Origin: Plectrocnemia conspersa
Lineage: Eukaryota; Arthropoda; Insecta; Trichoptera; Polycentropodidae
Length of the DNA stretch: 64,000 nucleotides
NCBI GenBank assembly: GCA_009617715.1
Contig: VTFK01000522.1
Coordinates: forward strand, 168,455-232,454
Reading direction: 5' to 3'
Below the pieces are notes generated by a model, which saw only the letters and a list, made by a program, of their open reading frames with translations, was not told where the DNA came from and did not search any database. The translations under genes and the position numbers were made by a program. Shown in pieces: positions 23,153 to 36,060 of the stretch (position 1 is its first letter; each line of letters starts with the position of its first letter).

Positions 23153-24225
23153 TGCCTGCACTACACTCTCTGGAAGTCAGCCAAGGTTGGCCAAGGACGA
23201 AGAATATAGTGGGCTAATTCGGGGTTACTTCGGTCGAGCTCGGTTCTGCCCGCTCTAAAATCTCTTGGAAGTTGTCCGAGGTTACCAAGAACGGGAGGTG
23301 AAGTGGGGGTAATTCAGTCGACTTGGCCAGCTTCAAGCGCTTCTGAACATTGTCGGCAAACGGACCGAAGTCGGAGCTGCCCTTTCGAGTGCGAGCGGTG
23401 AGATACTTCCCTTTTCGCTCTCTCGCGTGTTTTGTGACGAGAGTGAGAGAGATAATGATATGGTTTTTCGCAAACTAAAATAGAACGAGTAACTCGGTTC
23501 AATTTCAGCATGCGCGTAGGTGTCCTATGATCAACACGTATGTCGAGCGCTGCATCGTAATCACGTGGTCAAGTTATAATACCACATGCTTATCGGGGAC
23601 TTCAACAGACTCTTACTTACATCTTTGAATATCTTAGGACACCAAAAGAGATTAATTTTATTTAAGATAGTATATTCTACTAACAGATATCGTTATTATA
23701 TTTTTTTCATATAAAATTAAATAGTTAAAAAATAATTAGTGTTACTTGATTTTGTCAAAAAAAATCGTTCCGACTATTCTTATGTATTTTCCTAGATCGG
23801 CTTATATAAATGTCACACTATAACGAATTCCTATTTAGAATCGATGGCGACAAATTCTAGGATAGTCACAGATATAGTGCTCGTATTATGAAGTATAGAT
23901 TTTATGCCTTATGGCATTTTGCAAAAGCCGACAAAGATTTTGCGTAAATTGAATATTTACGACTGAAAAGTTTTCACTAATATTGTATTGGTGAGTGCCC
24001 ACACAAATTATTAAAATCGTAATTTTAATATTATGATAATTTAAAAATTGCGATTATTTGGCACATTTTTCGATCGCGCGCATATATGCCAGCTGTACTT
24101 GACGGCAGCCACCGTGCAGACGTCATTCACGAGCACTTGTAGCGGTGTGGCCGCTACTCGGAAGTCGGTGACCTCGGCCGACTTCAGTTGAGCTTCGGTT
24201 CGGAGTTTAAAAACAACACTGCACT
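23153..24225 (-). mobile_element. Dispersed repeat R1, copy 2 (fuller copy)
   Basis: About 1.07 kb, inverted relative to the copy at 17389. It begins TGCCTGCACTACACTCTCTG. Just inside that end, a block of about 100 bp is imperfectly doubled (CTCTCTGGAAGTCAGCC at 23165 and TCTCTTGGAAGTTGTCC at 23261), giving subterminal repeats. It keeps about 230 bp (roughly 23703-23935) missing from copy 1. No transposase ORF; non-autonomous. Confidence 0.6.
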
Positions 24226-24949
24226 AACGGCCACTTAACCTTACTTAACTTAAACGAATTAATCTAATGGAAGTTCAAAAAGTAACAATGCATACCTAAA
24301 ATCACCTATGAAACTAGATAGTGAGTATAAAATAGTAATTGCATGCAATAATACATTTAAATATGTTTTTATACTCAGTTATTTTTCATAGTGAATATTT
24401 TATCATATTCTAAATATTGATTGAATCGAGTATTGTATTGATTATTAGCTGTTGGCTCCTCACTATCGCGAGGTACTGAAGCTAGCGTGTGTGCGAATAC
24501 GAGACGCTCAACTTTTTGTATTTTTAATATATTTTTAGTATTTAATTACTGAAATTATGGGTCTATTCAGTTAATATTAAAATTATTATGTGTTTTGCGT
24601 GTGAAATGAAAGGGAATTTCTAAGCTAAGTATTTTTTTCAAGTAAACCCATTGTTTAATATTTGTATTAATTAAAATACAGTATAACAATTTTACCAAAG
24701 AGAGTTTTATATTGAAAGCTAGCTTGTCATTAGATTGTAGAATCGATAAATATCATCCGCCAGGTAGTTTAAAATCAAACAAGGCCATTCAACGGTGTAA
24801 ACGATATACTAATAACAATTTATTGTGCATATCTATTAAATTAAATATACAAAAAAATATATTTTTTTGTGCAAGGAAGTAACGGTAGAGATTATTTTGT
24901 AAAGTTCGAGAGATGGTCTGAAGTAGAACTCGCTTTGTTAAATTAACCG
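24226..24949. other. AT-rich intergenic DNA
   Basis: Nothing recognised. Confidence 0.6.
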
Positions 24950-25560
24950 TCTCTCGTTTATGAATATTCATGCGTCGGACAAAGTTTGGGCAGAAACGAA
25001 CGACGACACTCATATCCGACACGCAATGCATTAATGCACCGCTGATTTGCAACGCCATCGTCGGGGGTGCTACAATGGGGCACAGCGCGGCGTTGACTCT
25101 AAAATGCGAAAGGTCTTGATTTTTATGCGATAATATGTTTTATATTATACGGTATGAGATTTTTTTGCAGTGTATAAAAACGTTTAATACACAGCGTCAC
25201 ACATGATAAATCGAGTTCGGTACAAACGTAACGGCAACAATGGGTTCTCGAACCGACGCAGGCTACGCGATGCGACGGGTGGCGTTTAACTCGCAAACAA
25301 TGCTACTTTTGTACCCCCGAGTTTATTTATAACTTTCGGATCCTTTGTGAGTGGCACTCGTCTCGCTTAGAAAAAATCCTAATAAAACACGTGTCCGATA
25401 AATATCTGGCGATACACAATGAGCGCATTTTACACTAGACACACCCATCGACCCCATACTCACAGCGCACGTCATACGCAATGAATTTATGAACGAGCGT
25501 TCTTCTCCTCCTCCCGGCTGCACATCTGTCCAAGGGGTACGCATTTTTTTACTACTTTTT
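24950..25560. other. Less AT-rich, CpG-containing island
   Basis: GC-richer than the flanks, with short overlapping frames and no domain. Candidate regulatory DNA. Confidence 0.4.
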
Positions 25561-28500
25561 AACCTTCGCTAGTCTCAAATACTTTTATACGCGCATATCA
25601 ATAGATTTACGCGTGCACTTGTAGTAATTCAAGCAAGTGTGTATAGTGATTGCGAAAAGTATGTACATCAAAACATGAAAAGTACGATTGAGACGAATTT
25701 TAATGCAAAATAAAAAAACATATCCAAAGTCTTATTTTCCTTACTTTTAAATTAGCGAAATCATTATTAACATCATCGTGGTTCAAATTACCCACTTGAT
25801 CGATAAAAGGTTTAAATCTTAACTACGATCTTGTAGATCTCAAATATTTTTAGATTATTATTAATTTGCTAAGATTTCTTATTGTTGCATTGTCAGAAAT
25901 ATTCGTATAGCTTGTATAATAATTAAATAATATTAATCTATATAAATTCCACTCAATTATTGTAATACATTCAGAATATCTATATGATAAATAGTGCTTT
26001 CCAATATTTTTTAATTGATATTTAAAACATTTCAGTTTATTTATAAATTTATTTCTGGAAATATGCTGCCAATCGTAAAATTCCCTTTTATTATATTTTT
26101 TTCTATTGATGATGAAATTAAGCCTTTTCCGGTTAAAAAAAATAAGTCTTCTGCAATATGTCGAATGCTGTGAATTGTATTATTACATCATTTATGATAT
26201 AACGCTGTAACATGTCATTTTAATAAAATTTAAACTCGGCTATTCATCATCGGTAAGTTCATCTGTTATTTTCTTGACCACGAATATTTTTAATTAATTG
26301 TTAATTATCCTCGATTCGTTTTTTCTTATCTTTCTTAAAAGTGCTTATAAAATCTATGAATCTTTCTTTAAACGTATATTTTCTATTGAAATGTTTAATG
26401 TTTTACCATATCGTATTTCTGTTAGTTGATCTTTATATAAAATATCTGGAGTACTATTAAAAAGTATACAATAATATTTTCCTGCGTACTTTTGAAGTTA
26501 ATATGGAATATACGATCATATATTTTTCAATATAATATCAAATACGCAATTTTTAGGAGATTTAAAAATATTACACAATTGTTTTCATTAATATTATCAC
26601 TGATCTCACTTGATGCTAAATTGTTTTTAGCGCAAAATGTAATGCATTTATAATGATAAAAATATATTTTATTATTTCAAAGCATCCTTATCATGTACCT
26701 TCTTAAATAGTTTTAATAAATTCTCATAAACAATAATAGCTGGGCTAAAATATTTCAACCTTTTATTTTCATTCAAATTACTAAATAAATTAAATTCTAA
26801 TGAATCTTTATCCTTAGAATAAAACAATTTTATTTCTACCTTCTAAAGATGCATTTTTTTTATATTTTCAATTATTATTAAAACATCAATTATAAAACTA
26901 CATTCACCGTGACTTACTTGAATAGGATTTATTTTTTTCAGATCTAATATTTTATGTAGTTTTATGAATAAAATTGACAGTTTGATATTGCATATTCAAT
27001 TGTGAATTTTCTACGCTTGTTTCAGTCTCTATTTCCAATTTATTTCAAGTTTTTTAAAATAGCGTAACGTCTTTATGATTTTTTTTATTTGAGGTGAAAA
27101 ATATGAACAGAGGTGGGCAAATCTTTTGGCTGTAGGGAATGAAAATTTGGTCGTGGACCACATTGAAAAATTGTCTATTTTCATTACTTTTTATTTTATA
27201 AATTATAAAAACAATATTTTAAACCCAAATAAATATAAATTATTAAGATTTTTTAAATATTAATATCAGATATTTATTCAAGAGTATAATTCTCATATAA
27301 CAAAAATATATTCATATTACAATTGCATAAATATTTCTTTTAATAAAATGCATATTAATCCATTTATAAAAATGTTATATTCTAAAGAATATAAAAATAA
27401 AATTGAAGGAATGATATTTACATAAATAAACGTATAGAACATTGAATTTACAATAAGTTTAATTTGTGAATAAAGCCAAAAATGATGAGAATTAAATTTA
27501 AAGAATAACAGTTATTTTCAAAACGAACAATTTTTATATTGTGAAAAACGTAAAAGATAAAAAAATTATCATTATACATATTAATTGTTATAATAAAGCA
27601 CACAATTAAAATAATATTCACATTAATTTTTCATTAAACTAAAAAAAATCTAGAATTCTTAATAATATTTGATTTTTTCGTACGTATACGTAATTCTAAT
27701 ATTGTGGGATAACAAGGTAAATTATATTTTATATATTATTATTAATTTTTTTAGTATCACTTATAGTTTTTAGGATGTCGTCTACGTCGTGTCAAAAAAT
27801 GTAATAAATTATAAAATATTTCCATCCTTCGAAATAAGCTATTTACACACATCTGTTTTAGCTTAAAGCTGCAAAGAACTCGCCAAACCATTGCAATTTT
27901 CAAAAATAAATTTAATTGAAATTAGCAACTCATAAGCAACATATATATAATAAATCATCTTATAACCGTCATAAAAAGTAGGAATTTGCAGAAATTTAAA
28001 TTTAAATAGTTAAAAATGACCTCAAGTCTAAGCTTTCAACGAAACTCTTAATAAATGTATTGTTTATATTTTATCTTTCGTCGTAAGGTAGTTTTAATTT
28101 ACGTTCTGAACGGTATTCGCGACCTCGGCAAACATCCCTTTGCAATAGATATTAAAAACACAAGACTGAAAGTCTGGAAATCAGTGACATTTATATATAA
28201 TTATTTAAAAATTAATTAACATATTATTATTAAGAATATAATAATTAAAATATTTTTTAAATTATATCGCATTTTGATTCTATTGTTTTTTATTGATCGA
28301 AGGTTCGTGCGTTGATTCTTTTGTTTTTTATTGATCGGAGGTTCAGGCTACAGACCGATGAAAAATTGTTATTCAAATTTAAACGGTTGTGTATATTATA
28401 TAAATATTTTTCGTTCATTATACATGTGCGTTTATTTGATTTGATTAAACAATTATAAAACATAATTTTAGGAGTGCAATCTTCAAGCTTTGAGTTCCAT

Positions 28501-28694
28501 CGACAAGCTACGAAACAGGTTAGTATTTTTTTGATTTATAATTCATAAAAATTATTATTGCTTTTTAAGAATCATTAATAATAGAACTTTATACGACGGT
28601 TGATAACGTAACAAAACATTATATTCTAATATATAATTTTTCCATGACGTTGGACGTAGGCAGTTGACTTTATCATACTAACCAAGGTACCATA
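25561..28694. other. Very AT-rich intergenic DNA
   Basis: No gene recognised. Part of 25740-27110 read on the minus strand has scattered peptide-like stretches broken by many stops and could be a decayed ORF, but I cannot assign it. At 28276-28350 a 38-bp segment (GATTCTATTGTTTTTTATTG) is duplicated in tandem. Confidence 0.5.
27107..27300 (+). mobile_element. hAT-like element terminus
   Basis: Starts CAGAGGTGGGCAAATC, a pattern typical of hAT ends, followed by GGTCGTGGACCACATTG. No matching right end was located. Confidence 0.3.
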
Positions 28695-29440
28695 CTAGAG
28701 ATTCTCGAGAAATTTTGACGAATAAAAAAATGTATGTAATACAGTAAAGTATTGCAGATACATTATTACATATTATTCTTAAAATAACCTTTTAAAAAAC
28801 ACATGCCATCTAAAGTAGAATCAAACATTCACATCCTTTTTTTTTTGTTAAAAATAGTTCGGCTGTGGAAAACTTATTTTTTTTGTATTGATGTTGGTTT
28901 AATGGATAAGGCTTCAAAAAACCACTTTAAATTATTTGTTCTCTTGCCATTGATTGCTATTGATTAAGATATTTTAAATTCTTTCTCCGGTAATTCGTAA
29001 AATGTTGTTTTTCTTACACTACTTTCTGTAAGGCTGATAGAAATTTCTTTCTCTAATTGTTGCGCCAATGATAATGATTTAATGGAGTCGTGTGGGTCGT
29101 TAGAGTTCGTCGAGCCATTAATTAATCTGCAAATAATTTTTTCCCCATTTTACTTATGTAAATATACTTTTGAATAAAAAATAAAAATAGCTTTTGCAAA
29201 TAAAACTTGTTTTAACAAAAATTTGGCATTTAAAAATTGTTTTAGCAAAAAAAAGGCCACTTTGACTGTGAATAATAATCGTGAGATATATATGTCAATA
29301 ACAACTGTTGCTTCTTTACAAAAACAATATAATAAAACCTTTTTAGATTTTAAAAAAAAATCCCTGAATAGTTTTGCACTCGACCGATTTCTATGGATAA
29401 TTTCTACTTATCAGAGCGGGTTCTTAGATCACCAAAGCAA
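28695..29440 (-). pseudogene. hAT-type transposase remnant, copy 2
   Basis: The better-preserved partner of the copy at 2.3-3.2 kb. Minus-strand reading from about 29130 to 28774 gives 'DPHDSIKSLSLAQQLE', 'LTESSVRKTTFYELPEKE', then 'NGKRTNNLKWFFEALSIKPT', then FDSTLDGMCFLKGYFKN. This is the layout of the hAT C-terminal dimerisation domain, where LLxIxPTSxExER is followed by STLDxLxFLRxYF. The ER-xF-S-A-A-G core between the last two pieces is gone and frames shift. A 130-codon plus-strand frame at 29223-29615 overlaps the repeat and is probably chance. Confidence 0.7.
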
Positions 29441-30878
29441 AGATAAAGGCGCCGGCCGGTTAGAATTCCTCAATCAAATACTTTTGATCTTCCGAAAATT
29501 TTCAAACATGTGCAAGGGTTTTTTATCATCGCGTCTTCTTTTATTATTCAAGCAAAAATATTTTTTTGTCATTCTCGGAACCCTAATTAAACCTTACAAA
29601 AAGTATACATATTAGGCACGAACCAGCCTTTACTTATGCAGCGTTATAAAAAACGCAGTGGTTGTAAACCTTTTTAAATATTCGTACAAATTAAATCTTA
29701 TATAATAAAAAATGTAATATCAAATATTTTGAATTTGCATTTTTGACATGCAACGGTGTAATGAAAGCCAGTTTTCCCTCTTTTTTCAAGAAATTAAAAT
29801 AAAATTATCGAGTTTTTGAATCGTTAAACTTATAATAATTTTAAATCCAATTTAAAGAAATCGCGCTTCGGAGTACACCGTCGGAAGTATGAGGGTTATC
29901 GGTGGTCGTCCGGTGCGTAAGTTCCCATACTTAATCGGGAAACGTAAACACGTTCGCCCTTTTTTTAAAGTAAATATTATGGTTGAGGGTTGTCGGAGTT
30001 GTGTTATTGTTTAAGCGCGACTAATTCGGAGGATGGCAGTTCTCACGGGAGTGCGTCTATCGCAGATACACCAGTATTTGTTAAATAATTAGTCGGTAAT
30101 TAATTTGTTTACCAATGAATCTTGCTATTTTTTGAACCAAAAATAGCTCAATTCGTAGATACTTTACAACTATTAGGTTGTTTTCAACAAGCTGTTATTT
30201 TTTAGAGAGTTAAATTAAATTATTCTCCACTATAATACATGATGATGCCAAACAATCTGCTGATGTATATCGTGTCTTGCGTGAATTTTTTCGGGGCCCG
30301 AAAAAATTTCATCAAGTCTATTTCATAACCTTTATTTATATTACATTTTATGAATACATTTAGGTCTGTTTTATTAGCAAATACTATATCATACACATGC
30401 ATTACATTTTTACATATTTTTTTTGTATAATACAATGGCCTACTAATATAAGTAAAATATTGTACGATAAGTTAAAGAAAAGCACTTTAAAAATTTGTAA
30501 AGTATTTCGTTTTAATTTTATTTTTTTAAATTTCACAAATTTCTCTTTCTTTGATAATATCCTTTTAAAAATCTTAACTTCATCATAAACATCTCAAGCA
30601 AAACTTTGCTTAAGATGTTTACTGTTGCTAATAAATCATAGCAAATAAGGAGAGCAATTTTAAATTTAAATTCATTGATTTTTATTGTAATGTATCTTTA
30701 AATAAAATAGTGGCAATTATTTGACTATGTGAGATATATATTTCATATAGAAAATTTCATAAAGCAAATTATGTGAGATATATATTTCATAAAGAAAAAT
30801 CTAATATTATATTGAAATTAAAATAACCGGGAACCCGTTATAAATAACAGGGTATTCGAATATTTTTAAAACGCGTAA
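29441..30878. other. Intergenic DNA with a small GC-richer patch
   Basis: The stretch 29860-30070 is less AT-rich. At 30726-30792 a 44-bp unit beginning TATGTGAGATATATATTTCA is duplicated in tandem. No gene recognised. Confidence 0.5.
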
Positions 30879-30880
30879 TA

Positions 30881-31090
30881 GGCCGGTTTCACACGTGCCG
30901 GATGGATTCAACCGGCACCGGGCCGGCGCCGTGTAGTGGGGATGGTGTTGTATGGGTTAGTACCTACCATTTCAGATGTGCCGGACGAATCCATCCGGCG
31001 CCGGCCGACACTGCCCATACAACACCACCCCCACTACACGCCGCCGGTCCGGTGCCGGGCAAATCCATCCGGCACGTGTGAAACCAGCCT
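30881..31090. mobile_element. GC-rich foldback element (MITE)
   Basis: About 210 bp, with ends GGCCGGTTTCACACGTGCCG and (other strand) AGGCTGGTTTCACACGTGCC that continue as long inverted arms (GTGTAGTGGGGATGGTGTTG pairs with its complement on the right). TA flanks both sides (30879-30880 and 31091-31092). The base composition is far richer in GC than the surroundings. The middle holds a further CCGGACGAATCCATCCGGCG palindrome. It could form an almost complete hairpin. No coding capacity. Confidence 0.75.
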
Positions 31091-31169
31091 TAGTGTTTTC
31101 GAAGTGCATTTAAAAGATTCGTTGGGAGAAAATAGTTCTGTTCGTTCTCCATTGCTATAGAAATTGTTT

Positions 31170-31800
31170 ATGCGTTGAATGTTTTATCGTGCAATGCGCG
31201 CTTCTAGATAATAAAAGATATTATGTAATTGATCGTGTATTTTTAACATAAACGGGAATAAGATGTCGATTTGTCTCTGGTGATATATAATATAAAGTTG
31301 AGATATACCATATACATATAACAGAGAAAAGGCGGCAGCCTGCGTCGGCGACGATTTGAACGGTCCCGCGGGTCTATTGGGCCCCATTAGCATTCATGGG
31401 GCCGGTCGATGAATAATTCAATGCGAACGGTGACCGCTCGGTTATCATAATTTCGGACAGATTTTCGACTTGTAATCCTAATTGAAAACAAAAAATCCTT
31501 TCATCTCCAGGATGCGCACAAACAACGTCTAATTCGCGACAAAATAAAGAATTTCAGATAGCAATTTCCCCCAAGTCCACTCGTGCGTGCCCTAATCCGC
31601 CGACAAATTTCAATAACGCGATCGGGCGCCGCCATATTTTCTTTCCTTTCTCTTGCGAAAGAGTGCGTCGCTTCCTCTTTAAGGGGCGACGAATTAATCA
31701 ATTCGGCAATGCGCCCGTCTTGTATTTCGCTCGAAACGATAATAAATAGCGGCGGAGAGAATTCAACAGTCGCATACTAAGAATGAATTCGCCAAACTTG
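31170..31800. other. Less AT-rich, CpG-containing island
   Basis: Short frames on both strands (65-69 codons), none recognisable. Candidate regulatory DNA. Confidence 0.4.
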
Positions 31801-33129
31801 GACTTAAATCTGTTTTAACTCGTAATGTCCGTCGTCCAAATACATAGTGCGTAAAATAGATGCAAGCATAATTTTTGCATTGTCGTTTATTTGAGTGTAA
31901 TCTGCGAGTTATTTCAATATAGATATTCAATAAATAAATATACAACAAAATATTTATGCTACACACTTAAAATAGATAAGCACCTCCCACATATTTTTTC
32001 AGCTCTTCATAGCTAATACCGAAAATATCCTTGTATTCGGTTTTAACTTGCTTTTGTTAACACTTCGCCAGCCATCCCTATTATATAAAAAGACGCGGTT
32101 ACTTCTCTGTTACGTAACATAATTACTGCAAACTACTAGGTATCGTTCGACTTGCCCAATATAAATCAAATATATTCCTTTTATATATGTAGAAAAATAT
32201 CGAACATGTTAAATAAAATTTAATTGAATATTGTTTCTTTACTAGCAAAACCAAAACATTTAAATACCTCAGCAATTATTGTTTTAATATAGCAAACATT
32301 TTAAATAAATCATTAATGCTTACAATGCTAACATTTAGTATGGGTAATTATGTATTTTAGAAATTTGTGCCTTTTAGATATTTTGCTTGAGTTTGAACTG
32401 TTTTTTTATATTGCATTACAATTAAATTACAACTATACCTAATTGTCATGTTTATCATCTTAAAACGGTGTTTAGTCAGATTATTTTGAATATAGGTGTG
32501 ATCGTATTTATGTTTTGTATGTTTTTTTAAAATATATTATACTTAATAGCAGTGAACGTCATGCCTTTCAATTTTTACACACATACAATTGCGCGTGCTA
32601 AAGCCAAATCACAAGAATAAAGTCATATACGTTGCACGAAAATACGATTTTGTGTTGTTTTTGTTTCTACCTGCGCTGCAATAACGGTGATTATCGGGAA
32701 ATAACTTGACAGATGGTGCTCAGGCCTCTGGTATAAAAATTTAAAAGGCATCTAGAAGCCGCCAATCAAAGACAATATTTCGTCAATACCGATGTTGTCC
32801 TAAATTTATTGTTCCAAAAGAAGATTTAGCGTGCAAATTTTCGAAAATATTTTTTTTTGCTAATCAATAAACGTGGTGAATCATGTGCGCGATTAATCAA
32901 ATAAACTAAGAATATTTATGTCAATACCGGTAATACCAGTATTAACACAAATAAATCGCCCCCCACAGTTACAATTTTATATTTGCTACAACTTGTATTC
33001 CTATGTTTTATCAAACTTTTTTTTAAGCGTTGCTTATAATTTTCTCATATCTAATTCCAAAGTGAGGATATGAAATTTTCGTTCAACTCGAATTAATATA
33101 TCTTAAATCCGTCCTTTGAATTATTACTT
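31801..33129. other. AT-rich intergenic DNA
   Basis: Nothing recognised. Confidence 0.6.
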
Positions 33130-33980
33130 ATTTTTTCCCATTTATTTTTTGAGAATAAATCTCGCATGGTTATCGGAAGCGAAGCACGTAGGGCGCTTTG
33201 TTAGCGAAACACCTCTGGCTAAAGGTGAACTTCCTTCGCCGGAAAGGCTTAATTATCTCGATTTATCGACAAGCTTTCTTCCCTTCTTAGAAAATCTGCT
33301 CGGTTACATATATGATCGCGTACGAGAGGTCCGGCGATAAAAGAAGGAGGTAAACGATCGCAATTAATTCGGCAGGGGTCTCCTCGTTCCGATTTCGTCC
33401 GTCGTTTGGAACGCTGCACCTCCGAAGAATGAGAAACGTCATTTCGATAACTGCACCTGAGCCAGTGGCTATAAAGCGGGCTCTCTGTATTGCCAATTTA
33501 TGAGTGCCGCGTAAAAATAAGGTAAATGAGTCCAATTAACCGTTAATGCGATAAAATTTTAACCGTTAATGCGACGGAGCGAAAATTTTAAAATTAAAAA
33601 ACAGAAGGACCGTTGCAATCGCACTTTTGCAATATCTGGCAAGGAAAACAACGTAATACGGTGTATATCCCCGATAAAAAAATACGAGCGGCTAGCCATA
33701 TGCGGCACCCCCGAAGTCACCCTAAAAAAAGCGTCCCCAACGTCCGAATCGTATTTTGAACAATTTCACTTCCCGCATGCGAAAAGTCACCCAGAATTTC
33801 AAACGAGCGTCTTGGAAAATTTTATAGTAAATATTTGTCCGAAGAACGATATTCCCAAACAGGGTAGCGAGCGAACTACTCGTATATTTTATTATTTACT
33901 TATATTTAGTTTTTATTACAAATCTGACCATCGTAGCTACAGGATCCCTCAATGCTTCATGATGCCTATTTTACAAACAT
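33130..33980. other. Less AT-rich island with a 137-codon open frame
   Basis: GC-richer from 33130 to about 33860. A plus-strand open frame spans 33569-33982. It is the longest outside robo, but it has no domain and no signal peptide, and it ends in AT-rich sequence. A word, AACCGTTAATGCGA, is repeated at 33538 and 33561, overlapping its start. I do not call it a gene. Confidence 0.35.
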
Positions 33981-34094
33981 AAATTATATTATTAAATATT
34001 TAAAATAGTCGGTGATATTGCATATCTAAAATAATAGTTTATCGAATATTTGTAAAACAATAAAATTAAAAAAAAGGGTAATATAAAAAAACAA

Positions 34095-34600
34095 CTTGAG
34101 TTTTACATTCTCAAAATTGATTCAAAATTATGGTCTATTTAGAAATGCAAAACAATGGCTTCAAACAAAAACTTTTTTAAGAAACATTTGTAATAATAAT
34201 GTTTATCGACCATATCTACTATGACCAAAGTTCACAGAATTTATTCGTTGAACGAAACAAAATATTGGAAAGGCCTACCCTTTATTATCGTTTAACGCTT
34301 ATCTCAAAAATAGGCGTGCGTCGCCAATTTCTGTGAAGTTCGTTTTACGTTTTTGTATTTGTTGTTTAAGACGCAAAGATTATATTATAATCAGTTGATT
34401 AATTCAATCAAAGTTTTTTTTATTTTTAGTTATTTAATTTATATGCCAATCTGCACAAAGCAAGCAACAATACGGATCTGATCTTTATGTATTATATATA
34501 TCAAATTCGTTCCAAACATTTTCATTATTGTATATATATGCTTCATTTAGTAGACGCTACACCTAAATTGCAACAAATTGTATTCCAACGCCCCTAGCAA
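34095..34600 (+). repeat. Dispersed repeat R3, copy 1
   Basis: Collinear with about 38958-39330. Shared words include ATTTAGAAATGCAAAACAAT/TTTCTAAATGCAAGACAAT, GTTTATCG, GAACGAAACAAAAT and, near the end, AGACGCTACA. Both copies are degenerate and their type is unknown. Confidence 0.5.
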
Positions 34601-34739
34601 GAAAGCACTTGGATATATCTGAATTTTATTTGAATTCTCTTCAACAACAAGAATATCAAAGCTTCTCTAGGATTTCATAAAATTAAGTTTATTTTATAAA
34701 AATATATAAATTACAACATATATAAAAATAAAATGTAGA

Positions 34740-35460
34740 CATCAGGTGGTGAAGTCAAAATGGCAGGCCTTGAAAGACAGAATCTTTGCTGGCGTGTCAA
34801 ATTGTATTATTGTCAACTGTGAATTCGCGGAGCAGTTGGGATCTCTCGTGATGCGTTTTTGTGATGACGCTGGACTCTCGTAGTGCATCTTAAGCCACGC
34901 CTCCTCTTCTCTGCAGTAGCTGTTTTACTTCATTAGGGGCTCGAGGCGTTACAAATTTCTGGAGGGCCCTATTTATGTATACTCAAATATTCAGAGCCCA
35001 TAAAATATTTTGAAATTGGAACAGATATTTTTTATTGTATTTCCGTCCTTCTAAACGTATTTACTGATTTAATGTAGTTTAAGAGCAAGGCAATCTAGTA
35101 TCACTCTTGTATCAAGTCTTTTTATATTTCTGTGATTCAGGTTGGTTATTTTATATTTTGTTATTGAAGATTCTTATGGTTAAATTGCCAACAGAAAGAC
35201 GTGCGAAAGTCGTCAGATTCGGTAGATAGGGAGAAGACGGCGTTACGTTTTTTATATTAAAATCGAGAAGCGAATCGATTTGAGGGAAGGGACGGAAGGT
35301 AACGTCGTTATTGCGGTCACGTACTCGAAAACGTCATAATCCGAAATAACTATAAATAATGTCGTTTCGCACAGAGGGAAAGTGTAATAGAACCGACACG
35401 ATTTATATTTTTTTTACTGCACCGCCATCGCCGAAACGTTTTCTGAAAAACTATAAACAA
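34740..35460. other. Mixed less AT-rich DNA
   Basis: Two GC-richer patches (34740-34980 and 35160-35460) without ORFs. The part at 34935-34975 has a GGGGCTCGAGG...GGAGGGCCC look of a transposon end, but no partner was found. Confidence 0.35.
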
Positions 35461-35739
35461 CTTTTTTTGTCAAATTGGCGATTTACTCTGACAATACGTT
35501 GTTTTCAATGAGTAGATACTGATCACTAGAAAAACTTTCCGAAAAGAGACATGTGCTCTCTATCAATATTGCACGTTCCCGGTGCTCAATTATCCAGAAT
35601 TTAAATTTACTCGGCAATATTTTATCGACACGCTTTAATCAATAGACGATATTTTTAAAATCAACGAAACAGACGTACAATAATCAAACGACATATCCAA
35701 TGCGTGCCCTGTCAAATCACTTTAGTTACAATGTAACTA

Positions 35740-36060
35740 GTTATTGTATGCTCTCAGTCTTCAGTGTCTTAATTTTTTGTGCAAAATAGAAACCACTGAG
35801 CCATGTGATATGCTTGTAGCCTCAACAAGTTCGCTCAGATTGACTTGTCGACCAATTTTGTCGATTGTTTCTGGCGTAGTTACCTCAAGTGAACATCCCG
35901 AACGATGCTCACGCAATTGTACAGTTTTAAGCGTTGGTGCATATGTGCCATGAACCTTACCCAAATCGGCTTTGATTTCTTATGGTGTTTTGCCATGCAA
36001 ATGAAAGTGCTTAATCACTACACAAAACTGGTTTTTTTTCATTGTTCGAAAATAACAAAG
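35740..36060 (-). pseudogene. mariner-family transposase N-terminal remnant
   Basis: Minus-strand reading starts MKKNQFCVVIKHFHLHGKTP, meets a stop, then continues EIKADLGKVHGTYAPTLKTV, 'SGCSLEVTTPETIDKI' and 'NLSELVEATSISHGSVVSIL'. This is the N-terminal helix-turn-helix region of mariner transposases: the 'GKxPxEIxxDLxxVxGxxAPS' block and the 'VReLAEaxgISxGSVxxIL' block. The usual WFxxFKxGRxSxEDxxRSGRP linker is shortened by internal deletion. The sequence stops after LHKKLRH, and the catalytic DDD domain is absent. No clear terminal repeats were found. Dead fragment. Confidence 0.75.

Noticed and set aside
25740..27110. Possible decayed minus-strand gene
   Set aside because: Peptide-like stretches are short and separated by many stops in very AT-rich DNA. 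No family could be recognised.
29223..29615. 130-codon plus-strand frame
   Set aside because: It starts inside the second hAT repeat copy, has low-complexity Lys/Phe/Leu content, and the other copy does not keep the frame.
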